From Rubrivivax rivuli (GTDB lineage Bacteria; Pseudomonadota; Gammaproteobacteria; Burkholderiales; Burkholderiaceae_C): a stretch of DNA of 64,000 bases. The stretch covers positions 186,001 to 250,000 of the forward strand of contig NZ_SACR01000004.1 of assembly GCF_004016505.1 (NCBI RefSeq), given 5' to 3'. Shown piece by piece: positions 16,243 through 24,391 of the stretch (positions within the stretch are counted from its first letter, which is position 1; every line of letters begins with the position of its first letter). The translations under genes and the position numbers were made by a program. The notes beneath the pieces were generated by a model, which worked only from the letters and a program-made list of their open reading frames with translations, searched no databases and was not told the DNA's origin.

Positions 16243-18317
16243 CGTGCGGTGCCTTCGGTGTCGATCTGGGTGACCGCCTCGCCCGCCACCGGCGCATCGG
16301 CCTGGGCCTGCACCACCACGCGCTGCCCGGCGGCGGCCGGCAGCACCCGCAGCACGAAGGCGGCCTCGCTCTGCGGCGCCATCGAGAAGGGCAGGCGGCC
16401 CGGCGCCGCCCCGGGCGCGGCGCTGGTGCCCTGCAGCTGGTTGGCGTCGTAGACCAGCTCGCCGCGTGCCACCTGGCCGCTGCGGTTGTGCAGCGTCACC
16501 GACAGCGTGCCGCCCACTGCGGCGCGCTCGCTGGCGGCCAGCACCAGCGCGGCGGGCGCGGCATCGGGCGCGTTCTGCGTGGTGGCGGCGCGTGCAGCGC
16601 CGCGGCCCCCGCCCACGCCGGCCCGGGCCTGTTCCGCCAGGCGCAGCGGGGCGGCCCCCGGCTGGCTCTCCGTGCCCGAAGGCTGCGTGGCCGCGGCCCC
16701 GGTGGGCGCCTGCAGGTTGCGCACGATGCGCGGCGTGATGAGCATGACGATCTCGGACTTGGAGCGTTGATCGCGCTGCACGCCGAACAGCGCGCCCAGC
16801 AGCGGCATGCGCGAGACGCCGGGCAGGCCCACCACGTTCTGCCGGTCCTGGTCGTTGATCAGCCCGGCCAGCACCTGCGTCTGGCCGTCCTTCAGGCGCA
16901 GCGAGGTGGTGGTGATGCGCGTGCCCACCTCGTAGGCTTTGGCCGCGGAGCCCGCAGGCCCGTCCACCTCGCGCAGCAGGTTGCTGACCTCCAGCGCCAC
17001 CTTGATGGTCACTTCGCCATCGAGCTGCACGCTGGGCTCGACGTCCAGCTTCAGGCCGACGTCGAGGTAGCTCACGCTGGCAGAGACGCCCGCGTTGGCG
17101 ACGGCCGCGGTGGTGAACACCGGCAGCCGCTCGCCGATCTGCACCTTGGCCTTCTCGCGGTTGCGCGCGCGGATGGTGGGGTTGGCCAGCAGCCGCGCGC
17201 TGCCGCTGGCGCTGCGCAGGGTGGCGGCCAGCGCCGGGTTGGCGACCAGCCCGCGGAAGCCCGTGCCCCCCAGCGGCGTGCTCAGCGGCACCGTGGCCCC
17301 GCCGCCCGGCACGCCCAGGCTCAGCGTGGTGGGCCAGTTCAGGCCCAGCTCGTCGAGCCGGTCGGCCGAGACCTCCAGCACCTCCACCGCCAGCATCACC
17401 TCGGGCTCAGCGAGGTCGATGGTGGCCAGCAGGCGCTCGATCTGGTCCACCACCTCGGGCGTGTCGCGCACCACCAGCGCGTTCAGGCGCTCGTCCACGT
17501 GCAGGTCGCGCGTCTTGGTCATGGTGCGCACCAGGGCCTGGGCCTGCTTCACGTCGGCATTCACGAGGTAGAGGCTGCGCGTGATGAGCTCCTGGTGCTC
17601 ACGCTGCTTGGCCGCCGTGTTCGGGTAGACCAGCACGGTCTGCGCGTTCAGCAGCTTGCGGTCGAGCTGCTGCGTGGCCAGGATGACGCGCATGGCCTCG
17701 TCCAGGCTGAGCTGGCGCAGGAAGACGGTGATGCGCGTGTCGCTGCGCACGTCCTTGTCGAAGACGAAATTCACGCCGCTGCTGCGCGCCAGGGCCTCGA
17801 AGACCTGGCGCAGCGTGGCATCGCGGAACTCCAGGTTCACGGTCTTCTGGAAGGCCGGGCCCAGTTGGGAGGCGCCGGGGGCGGCCGCCGCGCCCGCAAC
17901 GGCCTGCGGCGCCGGCAAGGCCGCCAGGCGCTGCTGCGCTGCCTGGGCCTGGGCCACGGCCTCGGCCAGGGCGAGCACACGCGGGTGCCGCGGCAGCAGG
18001 CGCTGGGCGCGTGCCAGCAGCGCGGCGGCTTCGTCCTGCCGGGCCATGCCCAGCGCCAGTTCGGCCTGGGCGGCCAGTTGCATCACCACGCGCTCGCGCT
18101 GGCGCTCGTGCGCGGTGCGCAGGGCCGGGTCGGCGGGGCGGCCCGCGAGCTCGCCGTCCAGCAGGGCCAGGGCCTCCTCGTAGCGGCCGTCCTGGGCCAG
18201 GCGCTCGGCTTCGTCCACCACCGTGGCGCAGGCGCACAGCAGGGCCAGGGGCAGCAGCCACAGCAGCCGGTGGCGCAGGCGGGCGGGCTGCGGGAAGAAT
18301 GGGGTTTCGGCGTGCAT
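16239..18317 (-). CDS. gspD: Secretin GspD, lipoprotein form with C-terminal cohesin-like region
   Basis: 692 residues from the ATG at 18317; a signal peptide ends in the lipobox LLCAC. An N-terminal TPR-like stretch (AQDGRYEEALALLDGELAGRP) precedes the secretin N-domains (VNLEFRDATLRQVFEALARSSGVNFVFD; YLVNADVKQAQALVRTM) and the secretin domain with the conserved GERLPVF and VGLPGVSRMPLLGALFG-VQ ... LITPRIVR elements. After the secretin the protein continues for some 160 residues with a beta-rich cohesin-like segment, which is unusual for classical GspD. It forms the outer-membrane pore of the system. Having its own lipid anchor may remove the need for a GspS pilotin. Confidence 0.92.
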   Translation of the reverse strand: MHAETPFFPQPARLRHRLLWLLPLALLCACATVVDEAERLAQDGRYEEALALLDGELAGRPADPALRTAHERQRERVVMQLAAQAELALGMARQDEAAALLARAQRLLPRHPRVLALAEAVAQAQAAQQRLAALPAPQAVAGAAAAPGASQLGPAFQKTVNLEFRDATLRQVFEALARSSGVNFVFDKDVRSDTRITVFLRQLSLDEAMRVILATQQLDRKLLNAQTVLVYPNTAAKQREHQELITRSLYLVNADVKQAQALVRTMTKTRDLHVDERLNALVVRDTPEVVDQIERLLATIDLAEPEVMLAVEVLEVSADRLDELGLNWPTTLSLGVPGGGATVPLSTPLGGTGFRGLVANPALAATLRSASGSARLLANPTIRARNREKAKVQIGERLPVFTTAAVANAGVSASVSYLDVGLKLDVEPSVQLDGEVTIKVALEVSNLLREVDGPAGSAAKAYEVGTRITTTSLRLKDGQTQVLAGLINDQDRQNVVGLPGVSRMPLLGALFGVQRDQRSKSEIVMLITPRIVRNLQAPTGAAATQPSGTESQPGAAPLRLAEQARAGVGGGRGAARAATTQNAPDAAPAALVLAASERAAVGGTLSVTLHNRSGQVARGELVYDANQLQGTSAAPGAAPGRLPFSMAPQSEAAFVLRVLPAAAGQRVVVQAQADAPVAGEAVTQIDTEGTAR

Positions 18318-18369
18318 GGGGCTCGGTGGGGGCGGGCGGTGGGCCAGGGGGCGGGGCGCTTCGGTGGCG

Positions 18370-18912
18370 TCAGGGGCGGGCCGGCAGCGCGATGGCGGCA
18401 CCGGTGGCCAGCCAGGTCAGCTGCAGCTGGCCATCGCGCAGGCCGTCGACGCGCCAACCGGTGGCCAGGCTCTCGCCCGGCGACACCGGCCACAGGCCCT
18501 GCGCATCGGCCAGGAAGAAGCGCTGCCGGCCGTCTTCCTCGATCTGGCCTATCCACTGGTAGGGCGGGGCGGGCGGCGGCGCCGGGCTCTCCGGCAGCGG
18601 CGCCACCGGGGCCGGCCGTGCCGGCGCCGGGCGCGGGGCGGGGCGCCATGCAGCCAGCGCTGCGGGGCTGGGCGCGGGCCAGCGCTCGGCCGATGCGGCG
18701 GGCGCTGGCGCCTCGGCGCCGAGGCGGGCCATGGGGACGGCGGCTGCGGGCGCCGGGGTGGCACGTGCGGCCGTGCTGGGGCGCACGGACGTGGTGTCCT
18801 CGTCCGGCAGCGCGGCCACCAGGGCGGTGAGCAGTGCCGCTGCACCGAGGGCCCACCGCAGGGCCGGCCTCATGGTCGGCATCGTGGCCGGCATCGTGGT
18901 CGGGGCCTTCAT
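18370..18912 (-). CDS. GspC/PilP-like periplasmic linker protein
   Basis: 180 residues. The start at 18912 overlaps the previous stop by 4 bases. One transmembrane helix lies near residues 17-35, followed by a Pro/Ala-rich linker of about 70 residues and a small C-terminal beta domain (YQWIGQIEEDGRQRFFLADAQGLWPVSPGESLATGWRVDGL). That domain has the form of the HR domain of GspC/PilP, which connects the inner-membrane platform to the secretin. The position directly upstream of the secretin gene supports this reading. Confidence 0.75.
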   Translation of the reverse strand: MKAPTTMPATMPTMRPALRWALGAAALLTALVAALPDEDTTSVRPSTAARATPAPAAAVPMARLGAEAPAPAASAERWPAPSPAALAAWRPAPRPAPARPAPVAPLPESPAPPPAPPYQWIGQIEEDGRQRFFLADAQGLWPVSPGESLATGWRVDGLRDGQLQLTWLATGAAIALPARP

Positions 18913-19499
18913 GGCGGGGGAGCCTTGGCGGGGCCCGGGGCCGCCTCGGTCGCCCCGGCCGACCTGGGCGCCGGGTGATGCAGCAGCGACCACTGCAACT
19001 CGAAGCGCAGCACGGGTGTGTCGGCATCGTCGCGCTGCAGGCGCAAGCGGTCCAGCGCCAGGGCGGGGTCGGCGGCCAGCGCCCGTTCGACGAAGCGGCG
19101 TATGTCACCGTAGGCGCCGCTGCCGACCATCGACACCTGCCAGTGCTGCGCGGCGTCGAGCTGCTGGCGTACCTGCAGCAGCTGCAGCCCCTGCCGGCGG
19201 GCCAGCAGGTCCAGCGCCGCGGCCCGGCGCGGCGAGGCCGCCGCGTCGGGCCAGGGCCAGTGCGGCAACGTTTCCGCCTTTGCGGCCTGCTGGCGTTCGT
19301 GCTGGCGCACCGCCTCGCGCACCGCCTCATCGACGGCCTGTGCCTGGGCGGCGCGGTGCCGGGCCCTGGCGGCCTCGGCCTCGGCCCGCCAGCGCGGTGC
19401 GGCCCAGGCGGCCAGCAGCACGGCCAGGGCCAGCAGCACCAGCCCGGCGGCCGCCGGGGCGGCGTCGGGCCGGTGATGGAAGGTGCGCAGCCGCGTCAT
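18909..19499 (-). CDS. GspM/PilO-like inner-membrane assembly protein
   Basis: 196 residues with a short cytoplasmic N-terminus, a transmembrane helix at about 18-34, a coiled-coil stalk (EAARARHRAAQAQAVDEAVREAVRQ) and a ferredoxin-like C-terminal domain (VSMVGSGAYGDIRRFVERALAADPALALDRLRLQRDD). This is the layout of PilO/GspM. Both ends overlap neighbouring genes by 4 bases (ATGA), so the genes are tightly coupled. Confidence 0.78.
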   Translation of the reverse strand: MTRLRTFHHRPDAAPAAAGLVLLALAVLLAAWAAPRWRAEAEAARARHRAAQAQAVDEAVREAVRQHERQQAAKAETLPHWPWPDAAASPRRAAALDLLARRQGLQLLQVRQQLDAAQHWQVSMVGSGAYGDIRRFVERALAADPALALDRLRLQRDDADTPVLRFELQWSLLHHPAPRSAGATEAAPGPAKAPPP

Positions 19500-20905
19500 G
19501 GCGACCGTGCCCGCAAGCGGGCCAGGATCTCGAAGCTCAGGCCGCCGGCGGCCGGCGCCGTGCCGCGTGCGGCGGTGGGCCCGGGCGCTGCGCCTGGCGC
19601 GGGCGCGTCCTGGGCCTCCAGCCGGGCCACCAGCACGGTCTGCCAGTGCGGCTGCAGGCGCAGCGCGTCGGCCGCGCGCTGCACCGAGCCGGGCTCGGCG
19701 GCCAGCCCCTGCAGCCGCAGCTCGCCGGTGGCGCCGTGCTCCATCGAGAGCCAACGCAGCCCGGCCACCGCCGGCAGCTCCGAGGCCAGGAAGGCCGCCG
19801 CCCACGGGTGCGCACGGCGCCGCTGCAGCTCGTTCAGCAGCGTGCCGAGGGCCGCCTCCGCGGCGGGAGGCGCGGCCTCTCGGGCTGCCGTGCGGCTGCC
19901 GCCCGGAGCCGCCTCGCCCATCCCCCGTGCAGCGGCAAGCGAAGGCCGCGCCTGCGCCTCGGCGCGGGCCTGCCACGAAGCCTGCGCCTCCAGGGCCGAG
20001 ACGGCCAGCACCCCGGCGCAGGTGGCCAGCCACAGCCAGGCCAGCAGGCTGGCGCGGGGCCTGGGCTGCAGGAAGTCGCCCGCCCCGGGCCGGGCCGGCA
20101 GCGCCAGGCTGCGGGCATCGGGCAGCACGCGGGCCGGGCGCAAGGCGGCCGGCCAGGGGGCATCGAGGGCCGGCTCGGCGCCCCACCACAGCAGCGTGTG
20201 GGTGCTGCCCGGGGCTGCCTCGTCCATCAGGCGTTTCAGGCTGGCGCCCACCGGCCCCGGCAGGCGCCGGCGCTGCAGGCCCTGGAGGCGGCCCGCCCGC
20301 AGCAGCACCTGCGTCAGCACCGGGGGCGCCGTGGAGGCCATGGCAGAAGCCGCCAGCGGCGCTTCCACCAGCCAGCAGGTGTGCAGCGCCTGTGCGCGCC
20401 CGGCTTCCAGCAAGGCCTGGTGCAGCAGTTGCGGCCACAGCGGCAACACGGCGTGCAGCCTCACGCCCTGCGCCGCCGCTTCGGCCTGCAGGGCTGCGAG
20501 CGGCACCTCGCGCAGCGCGCTCACGCCCGCGGCGTGCTGCAGCCCCCAGGGCCACAGCGCCCAGTCTTGCGCGGCTTCGCCGTGGTAATGCTGCAGCACG
20601 CGCCGGGCCCAGGCGCTGCGGGCCGCTGGCGCCTGCAGCGTGGGCTCGTCGTCGGCCACCAGGTCCACCAGCACATCGGCGCCGGCCCACAGGGTGCAGG
20701 CCTGGCCGGGGTGCTGCGCACACCAGGCGGCGAACGAGGCGTGCCACACCGGCGTGCCCGACAGCGACCACAGGCCCTGCGCCGTGAGCAGCAGCGGGGC
20801 GCTGCTGGCGTGCGCCGCGCCGCTGGCGCGGGCCCACGCCGCGCCGAGGCCCTGCCATCGGCCGGGGCCGGCCGCGGCGCCAGGAAGGGCCGTGGTTTCA
20901 GTCAT
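19496..20905 (-). CDS. GspL/PilN-like assembly-platform protein
   Basis: 469 residues; the ATG at 20905 overlaps the gspE stop by 8 bases. The N-terminal about 280 residues are cytoplasmic and poorly conserved; in GspL/PilM this region has an actin-like fold and contacts the ATPase. One transmembrane helix (LLAWLWLATCAGVLAVSALEA) lies near residue 290, followed by a periplasmic PilN/GspL-type ferredoxin-like domain (ELPAVAGLRWLSMEHGATGELRLQGLA) ending GGLSFEILARLRA. The order ATPase, L, M, C, D is the expected one. Sequence similarity to classical GspL is weak, so the name is by architecture and context. Confidence 0.72.
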   Translation of the reverse strand: MTETTALPGAAAGPGRWQGLGAAWARASGAAHASSAPLLLTAQGLWSLSGTPVWHASFAAWCAQHPGQACTLWAGADVLVDLVADDEPTLQAPAARSAWARRVLQHYHGEAAQDWALWPWGLQHAAGVSALREVPLAALQAEAAAQGVRLHAVLPLWPQLLHQALLEAGRAQALHTCWLVEAPLAASAMASTAPPVLTQVLLRAGRLQGLQRRRLPGPVGASLKRLMDEAAPGSTHTLLWWGAEPALDAPWPAALRPARVLPDARSLALPARPGAGDFLQPRPRASLLAWLWLATCAGVLAVSALEAQASWQARAEAQARPSLAAARGMGEAAPGGSRTAAREAAPPAAEAALGTLLNELQRRRAHPWAAAFLASELPAVAGLRWLSMEHGATGELRLQGLAAEPGSVQRAADALRLQPHWQTVLVARLEAQDAPAPGAAPGPTAARGTAPAAGGLSFEILARLRARSP

Positions 20906-22409
20906 CGGCCACCACCCGGTCGAGTTCCTCGAAGCTGGTGTCGCCCGAGGCCACCAGGGCCAAGGCGCAAGCCCGCAGGCGCTGCATGCCGCGTTCACGC
21001 GCGGCCTGCTTGATGCGCTGCATCGGGGCGCGCGCGGCGATGAGGTCGCGCAGCTCGTCGTCCAGCACCAGCACCTCGGCAACGGCCAGCCGGCCGCGGT
21101 AGCCGGTGTGGCGGCACGCCGGGCAACCCACGGCCCGGCGTGGGTGCGCCTGGGCGCCCCAGTCGCTTTGCTGCAGTTGCAGCGCCTGGGCGGGGTTGGG
21201 CTCGGCGGGCGCGGCGCAGTGGCTGCACAGCCGCCGCACCAGGCGCTGTGCCACCACGGCGTTCAGCGCCGAGACCACGTTGTAGAGGTCCAGGCCCATG
21301 TGCATGAAGCGGCCGATCACGTCGAAGGCGTGGTTGGCGTGCACGGTGCTGAAGACGAGGTGGCCGGTCAGCGCCGCCTGCACCGCGATCTGCGCGGTTT
21401 CGGTGTCGCGGATCTCGCCCACCAGCACGCGGTCGGGGTCGTGGCGCAGGATGGAGCGCAGGCCGCGCGCGAAGCTCAGGCCCTTGCGTTCGTTCACCGG
21501 CACCTGCACCACCCCGGCGAGCTCGTACTCCACCGGGTCTTCGATGGTGATGATCTTCTCGCCGCCCTGGTGGATTTCGGTGATGGCGGCGTACAGCGTC
21601 GTCGTCTTGCCGCTGCCGGTGGGCCCGGTGACCAGCAGCATGCCGTGCGGCTGGCGCGCCAGCTGGCGGATGAGCGCACAGCGCTCGGGCGGGAAGCCCA
21701 GCGAGGCCAGCGTCAGCCCCTCGCGCCCCTGCTGCACGGCCGCGCGGTCGAGCACCCGCACGACGGCGTCTTCCCCGTGCACGCTGGGCATGATGGAGAC
21801 GCGGAAGTCGATGTCGCGGCCCTGCGCCCTGCGCCTGAAGCGGCCGTCCTGGGGCAGGCGGCGTTCACCGATGTCGAGCTCGGCCATCACCTTCAGCCGC
21901 GACACCATCTGTTCGGCCAGCGCCGGGCCCTCCACGCGCCGCATCGGCTGCATCACGCCGTCCAGGCGGATGCGCACTTCGGCACCGTGCGGGCCGGTCT
22001 CGATGTGCACGTCGCTGGCGCCGTCCTTCAGCGCGTCGTAGAGCACCGCGTCCAGCAGGCGCACGGCCGGGCTGGCGGCTTGCGCCATGCCGGCCAGGGT
22101 GAGCTCTGGCGTGCCGTCGTCGCCCGTGCTGCCGGTGGCCGTGGGGGCCACGGTGTCCAGGGCCCGGCCCTCGGCCTGCGCGTGAGCCAGCCAGGCCTCG
22201 ACCACGGCCGCGTCGCAGCGCTGCCAGCGCAGGGCCTCGGCCAGGCGCAGCTCCAGCGCTTCCAGCAGCAGCGGGTCGGCGTCGCGGTCGGCCAGCAGCG
22301 CGGCCTCGCCCAGCGCGTTGCGGCCCAGCACGGCGCGGTGCCGTGCGGCCTCCACGGGCGGCCAGCCTTCGAAATCGGGCTGCCAGGCGCGACCCTCGGC
22401 GGCGTTCAT
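20898..22409 (-). CDS. gspE: Type II secretion ATPase GspE
   Basis: 503 residues, close to the usual GspE length. Walker A GPTGSGKT is at 262-269, the Asp box ITIEDPVEY near 287-295, Walker B with RVLVGEIRD near 327-335 and the His box TGHLVFSTVHAN near 348-359. A tetracysteine zinc site is formed by C395/C398 and C429/C432. It powers pseudopilus assembly from the cytoplasmic face. It follows gspF by about 10 bases. Confidence 0.97.
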   Translation of the reverse strand: MNAAEGRAWQPDFEGWPPVEAARHRAVLGRNALGEAALLADRDADPLLLEALELRLAEALRWQRCDAAVVEAWLAHAQAEGRALDTVAPTATGSTGDDGTPELTLAGMAQAASPAVRLLDAVLYDALKDGASDVHIETGPHGAEVRIRLDGVMQPMRRVEGPALAEQMVSRLKVMAELDIGERRLPQDGRFRRRAQGRDIDFRVSIMPSVHGEDAVVRVLDRAAVQQGREGLTLASLGFPPERCALIRQLARQPHGMLLVTGPTGSGKTTTLYAAITEIHQGGEKIITIEDPVEYELAGVVQVPVNERKGLSFARGLRSILRHDPDRVLVGEIRDTETAQIAVQAALTGHLVFSTVHANHAFDVIGRFMHMGLDLYNVVSALNAVVAQRLVRRLCSHCAAPAEPNPAQALQLQQSDWGAQAHPRRAVGCPACRHTGYRGRLAVAEVLVLDDELRDLIAARAPMQRIKQAARERGMQRLRACALALVASGDTSFEELDRVVADD

Positions 22410-22419
22410 GCGGCCCCCT

Positions 22420-23616
22420 TCATTGCACGCGCTCCATCAGCGAGAAGATGGGCAGGTACATCAGCACCACGATGCCGCCGATCACCACGCCCATCACGAG
22501 CATCAGCGCCGGGTTGACCGCGCGCACCACCAGTTCGGACAGGCGCGCGATCTCGTCGTCGTGGAAACGCGCCGCGCGTTCCAGCATCAGGGCCAGTTCG
22601 CCGCTGCCTTCGCCCACGCGCAGCATCCGCAGCGCCACGGGCGTGGCCAGGCCCTGGGCCTGCAGCGCCTGCGAGAGCCGCTGGCCCTGGGCCACCGTGG
22701 CCTGCGCGGCGGCCAAGGCCGGCTGCAGCGGGCCGGCCAGGGCCCCTTGCAGCAGCTGCAAGGAAGCCGGCACGGGCACGCCCGCGCGCAGCAGCAGCGC
22801 CAGGCCGCGGTAGAAGCGGGCCAGCACCACCACGCGCCACCGCGCGCCGATGCCGGGCAGCCGCCAGGCGATGCCGGCGGCGCGCTGCCGCAGAGGTGGC
22901 CAGCGCCAGGCAGCGAAAGCCAGCAGGGGCAGGGCGGCCATCAAGGCCCCGCTTGCCGCCGGGTGGGCCGCCGCCCACACGCCGAAATGGATGAGCTGCA
23001 CCGAGGCCGCCGGCAGATCGTTGCCCAGGGCATCGAACACCCCGGCGAAGCGGGGCAGCACGTACAGCAGCAGGAAGCCGATGACGCCCAGGCCGGCGCC
23101 CAGCAGCAGCAGCGGGTAGATGCAGGCGGCCACGAGCTTGGCGCGCAGCTCTTCGGTCCAGCGCAGGTAGGCGGCATGCGCTTCCAGCGCCGGCGCCAGC
23201 TGGCCGCTGCGTTCGCTGGCCGCCACCACGGCCACGAAGAGCGGGTCGAAGGCCTCCGGCACGCGGCCCAGCGCGGTGCTCACGGGCAGGCCTTCGCGCA
23301 GCGCCTCGCACACCCGGGGCAGGGCGCCGCGACCGGCAGCGGGGCCTTCGCGTTCGCTCAAGGTCTCCAGGGCTTCCAGCACCGGGATGCCTGATTGCAG
23401 CAGCAAGGCCAGCTCCTGGCTGAACAGCCGCAGGTTCAGCGCCCTGGGCCGCCGCGGGCGCCGCAGCGCGCCGGGCCCCTGCGCGGGCTCCACGCTGAGC
23501 ACGGCTGCGGGCGGCAGGCCCAGGGCCTGTGCCACGGCGGCCGGGCTGGCGGCCTGCACACGCAGCGGCCGGCCCGAGGGCGGCATGCGCGCAACGCGAA
23601 CCAGGTATTCCGGCAT
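22420..23616 (-). CDS. gspF: Type II secretion inner-membrane platform protein GspF
   Basis: 398 residues from the ATG at 23616. Two T2SSF domains are visible: FSQELALLLQSGIPVLEALETLSE and FYRGLALLLRAGVPVPASLQLL, each followed by transmembrane helices (KLVAACIYPLLLLGAGLGVIGFLLLYVLP; a middle pair; VNPALMLVMGVVIGGIVVLMYLPIF). The duplicated domain and three-helix layout are typical. It lies 17 bases after gspG. Confidence 0.95.
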   Translation of the reverse strand: MPEYLVRVARMPPSGRPLRVQAASPAAVAQALGLPPAAVLSVEPAQGPGALRRPRRPRALNLRLFSQELALLLQSGIPVLEALETLSEREGPAAGRGALPRVCEALREGLPVSTALGRVPEAFDPLFVAVVAASERSGQLAPALEAHAAYLRWTEELRAKLVAACIYPLLLLGAGLGVIGFLLLYVLPRFAGVFDALGNDLPAASVQLIHFGVWAAAHPAASGALMAALPLLAFAAWRWPPLRQRAAGIAWRLPGIGARWRVVVLARFYRGLALLLRAGVPVPASLQLLQGALAGPLQPALAAAQATVAQGQRLSQALQAQGLATPVALRMLRVGEGSGELALMLERAARFHDDEIARLSELVVRAVNPALMLVMGVVIGGIVVLMYLPIFSLMERVQ

Positions 23617-23633
23617 GACCCAGGCGCGCCCGC

Positions 23634-24077
23634 TCACCAGCTGGTGAGATCGGCGTCGCTGCCCTCGCCACCGGGCGCGCCGTCGCGGCCCAGGGAGTAG
23701 AGGTCGTACTCGCCGTGCTGCCCCGGCATGCGGTAGAGGTAGGGCCGGTTCCAGGGGTCGGGCGGCACCTGCTTGGCGAGGTAGGGGCCCTGCCAGCGCG
23801 GCTCGTCGGACGGGCGGGCCACCAGCGCGGCCAGGCCCTGGCGCGTGTCGGGGTAGCGGCCGGTGTCGATGCGGTACTGGTCCAGCGACTTCTGCAGGGC
23901 ATCGATCTGCGCGCGGGCGACCTTGGTCTCCGATTTGCCGATCTGCCCGAAGAGCTTGGGGCCCACGTAGCCCGCGAGCAGGCCGATGATGACCATCACC
24001 ACCAGCAGCTCCAGCAAGGTGAAGCCACCGGCAGCACGGCGCGCGACGGGGGGCATGCAGTAACGGGAGCGGGACAT
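23634..24077 (-). CDS. gspG: Major pseudopilin GspG
   Basis: 147 residues from the ATG at 24077; an ATG at 24056 is the alternative. The prepilin signal is AGGFTLLELLVVMVIIGLLAGYVGPKLFGQIGKSE, almost identical to classical GspG. The C-terminal calcium-binding loop (DPWNRPYLYR...GEYDLYSLGRDGAPGGEGSDADLTSW) is complete. It is the first gene of the secretion operon and forms the bulk of the pseudopilus. Confidence 0.97.
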   Translation of the reverse strand: MSRSRYCMPPVARRAAGGFTLLELLVVMVIIGLLAGYVGPKLFGQIGKSETKVARAQIDALQKSLDQYRIDTGRYPDTRQGLAALVARPSDEPRWQGPYLAKQVPPDPWNRPYLYRMPGQHGEYDLYSLGRDGAPGGEGSDADLTSW

Positions 24078-24126
24078 GTCGCAGGCCGGGTTCAAGGAAT
24101 GGCACCAGAGGCAGTAGGCCGTTTGG

Positions 24127-24160
24127 AGGCTAAGTGGGCGTGGTGACCATCGCATGACCG
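24127..24160 (-). promoter_or_regulatory. Pho-box-like element and -10 of the type II secretion operon
   Basis: On the minus strand CGGTCAT, 4 bases (GCGA), TGGTCAC, 10 bases, TAGCCT. The two heptamers form an 11-bp-spaced direct repeat matching the Pho-box consensus CTGTCAT-N4-CTGTCAC at 12 of 14 positions. The 10-base distance to the -10 is that of PhoB-activated promoters. The predicted start site lies about 43 bases before the gspG ATG. Confidence 0.6.
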
Positions 24161-24292
24161 GCGCGCGTGCGGCGCGTGGCGACCATGAGCCGTTCGGCAC
24201 ATCGCACGGTCGGCGCGCCACGGAGCGCGGCGCCGCCATGGGCCGTTCGGCGGGCCTGCCTGGCCCCGGGCCTGCGCCTGGCGGCCTTCATG

Positions 24293-24326
24293 CCCTCACC
24301 GACTTGTCACCCAAGCCTCCTAGAGT
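24293..24326 (+). promoter_or_regulatory. Pho-box-like element and -10 of the PhoB-like regulator
   Basis: CCCTCAC (24293-24299), 4 bases, TTGTCAC (24304-24310), 10 bases, TAGAGT (24321-24326). Eleven of the fourteen repeat positions fit the Pho-box consensus, and the spacing equals that of the divergent gspG promoter. This suggests autoregulation of the response regulator. Confidence 0.55.
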
Positions 24327-24391
24327 TCACCGACACGAAGCGCAACCGCCCCCGGCGGTACCCCAGCGCCGAAGTCGAGCAGGAGGGATCG

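Noticed and set aside
16200..18830. An 876-residue plus-strand ORF opposite the secretin
   Set aside because: Antisense shadow of a strongly conserved secretin frame.
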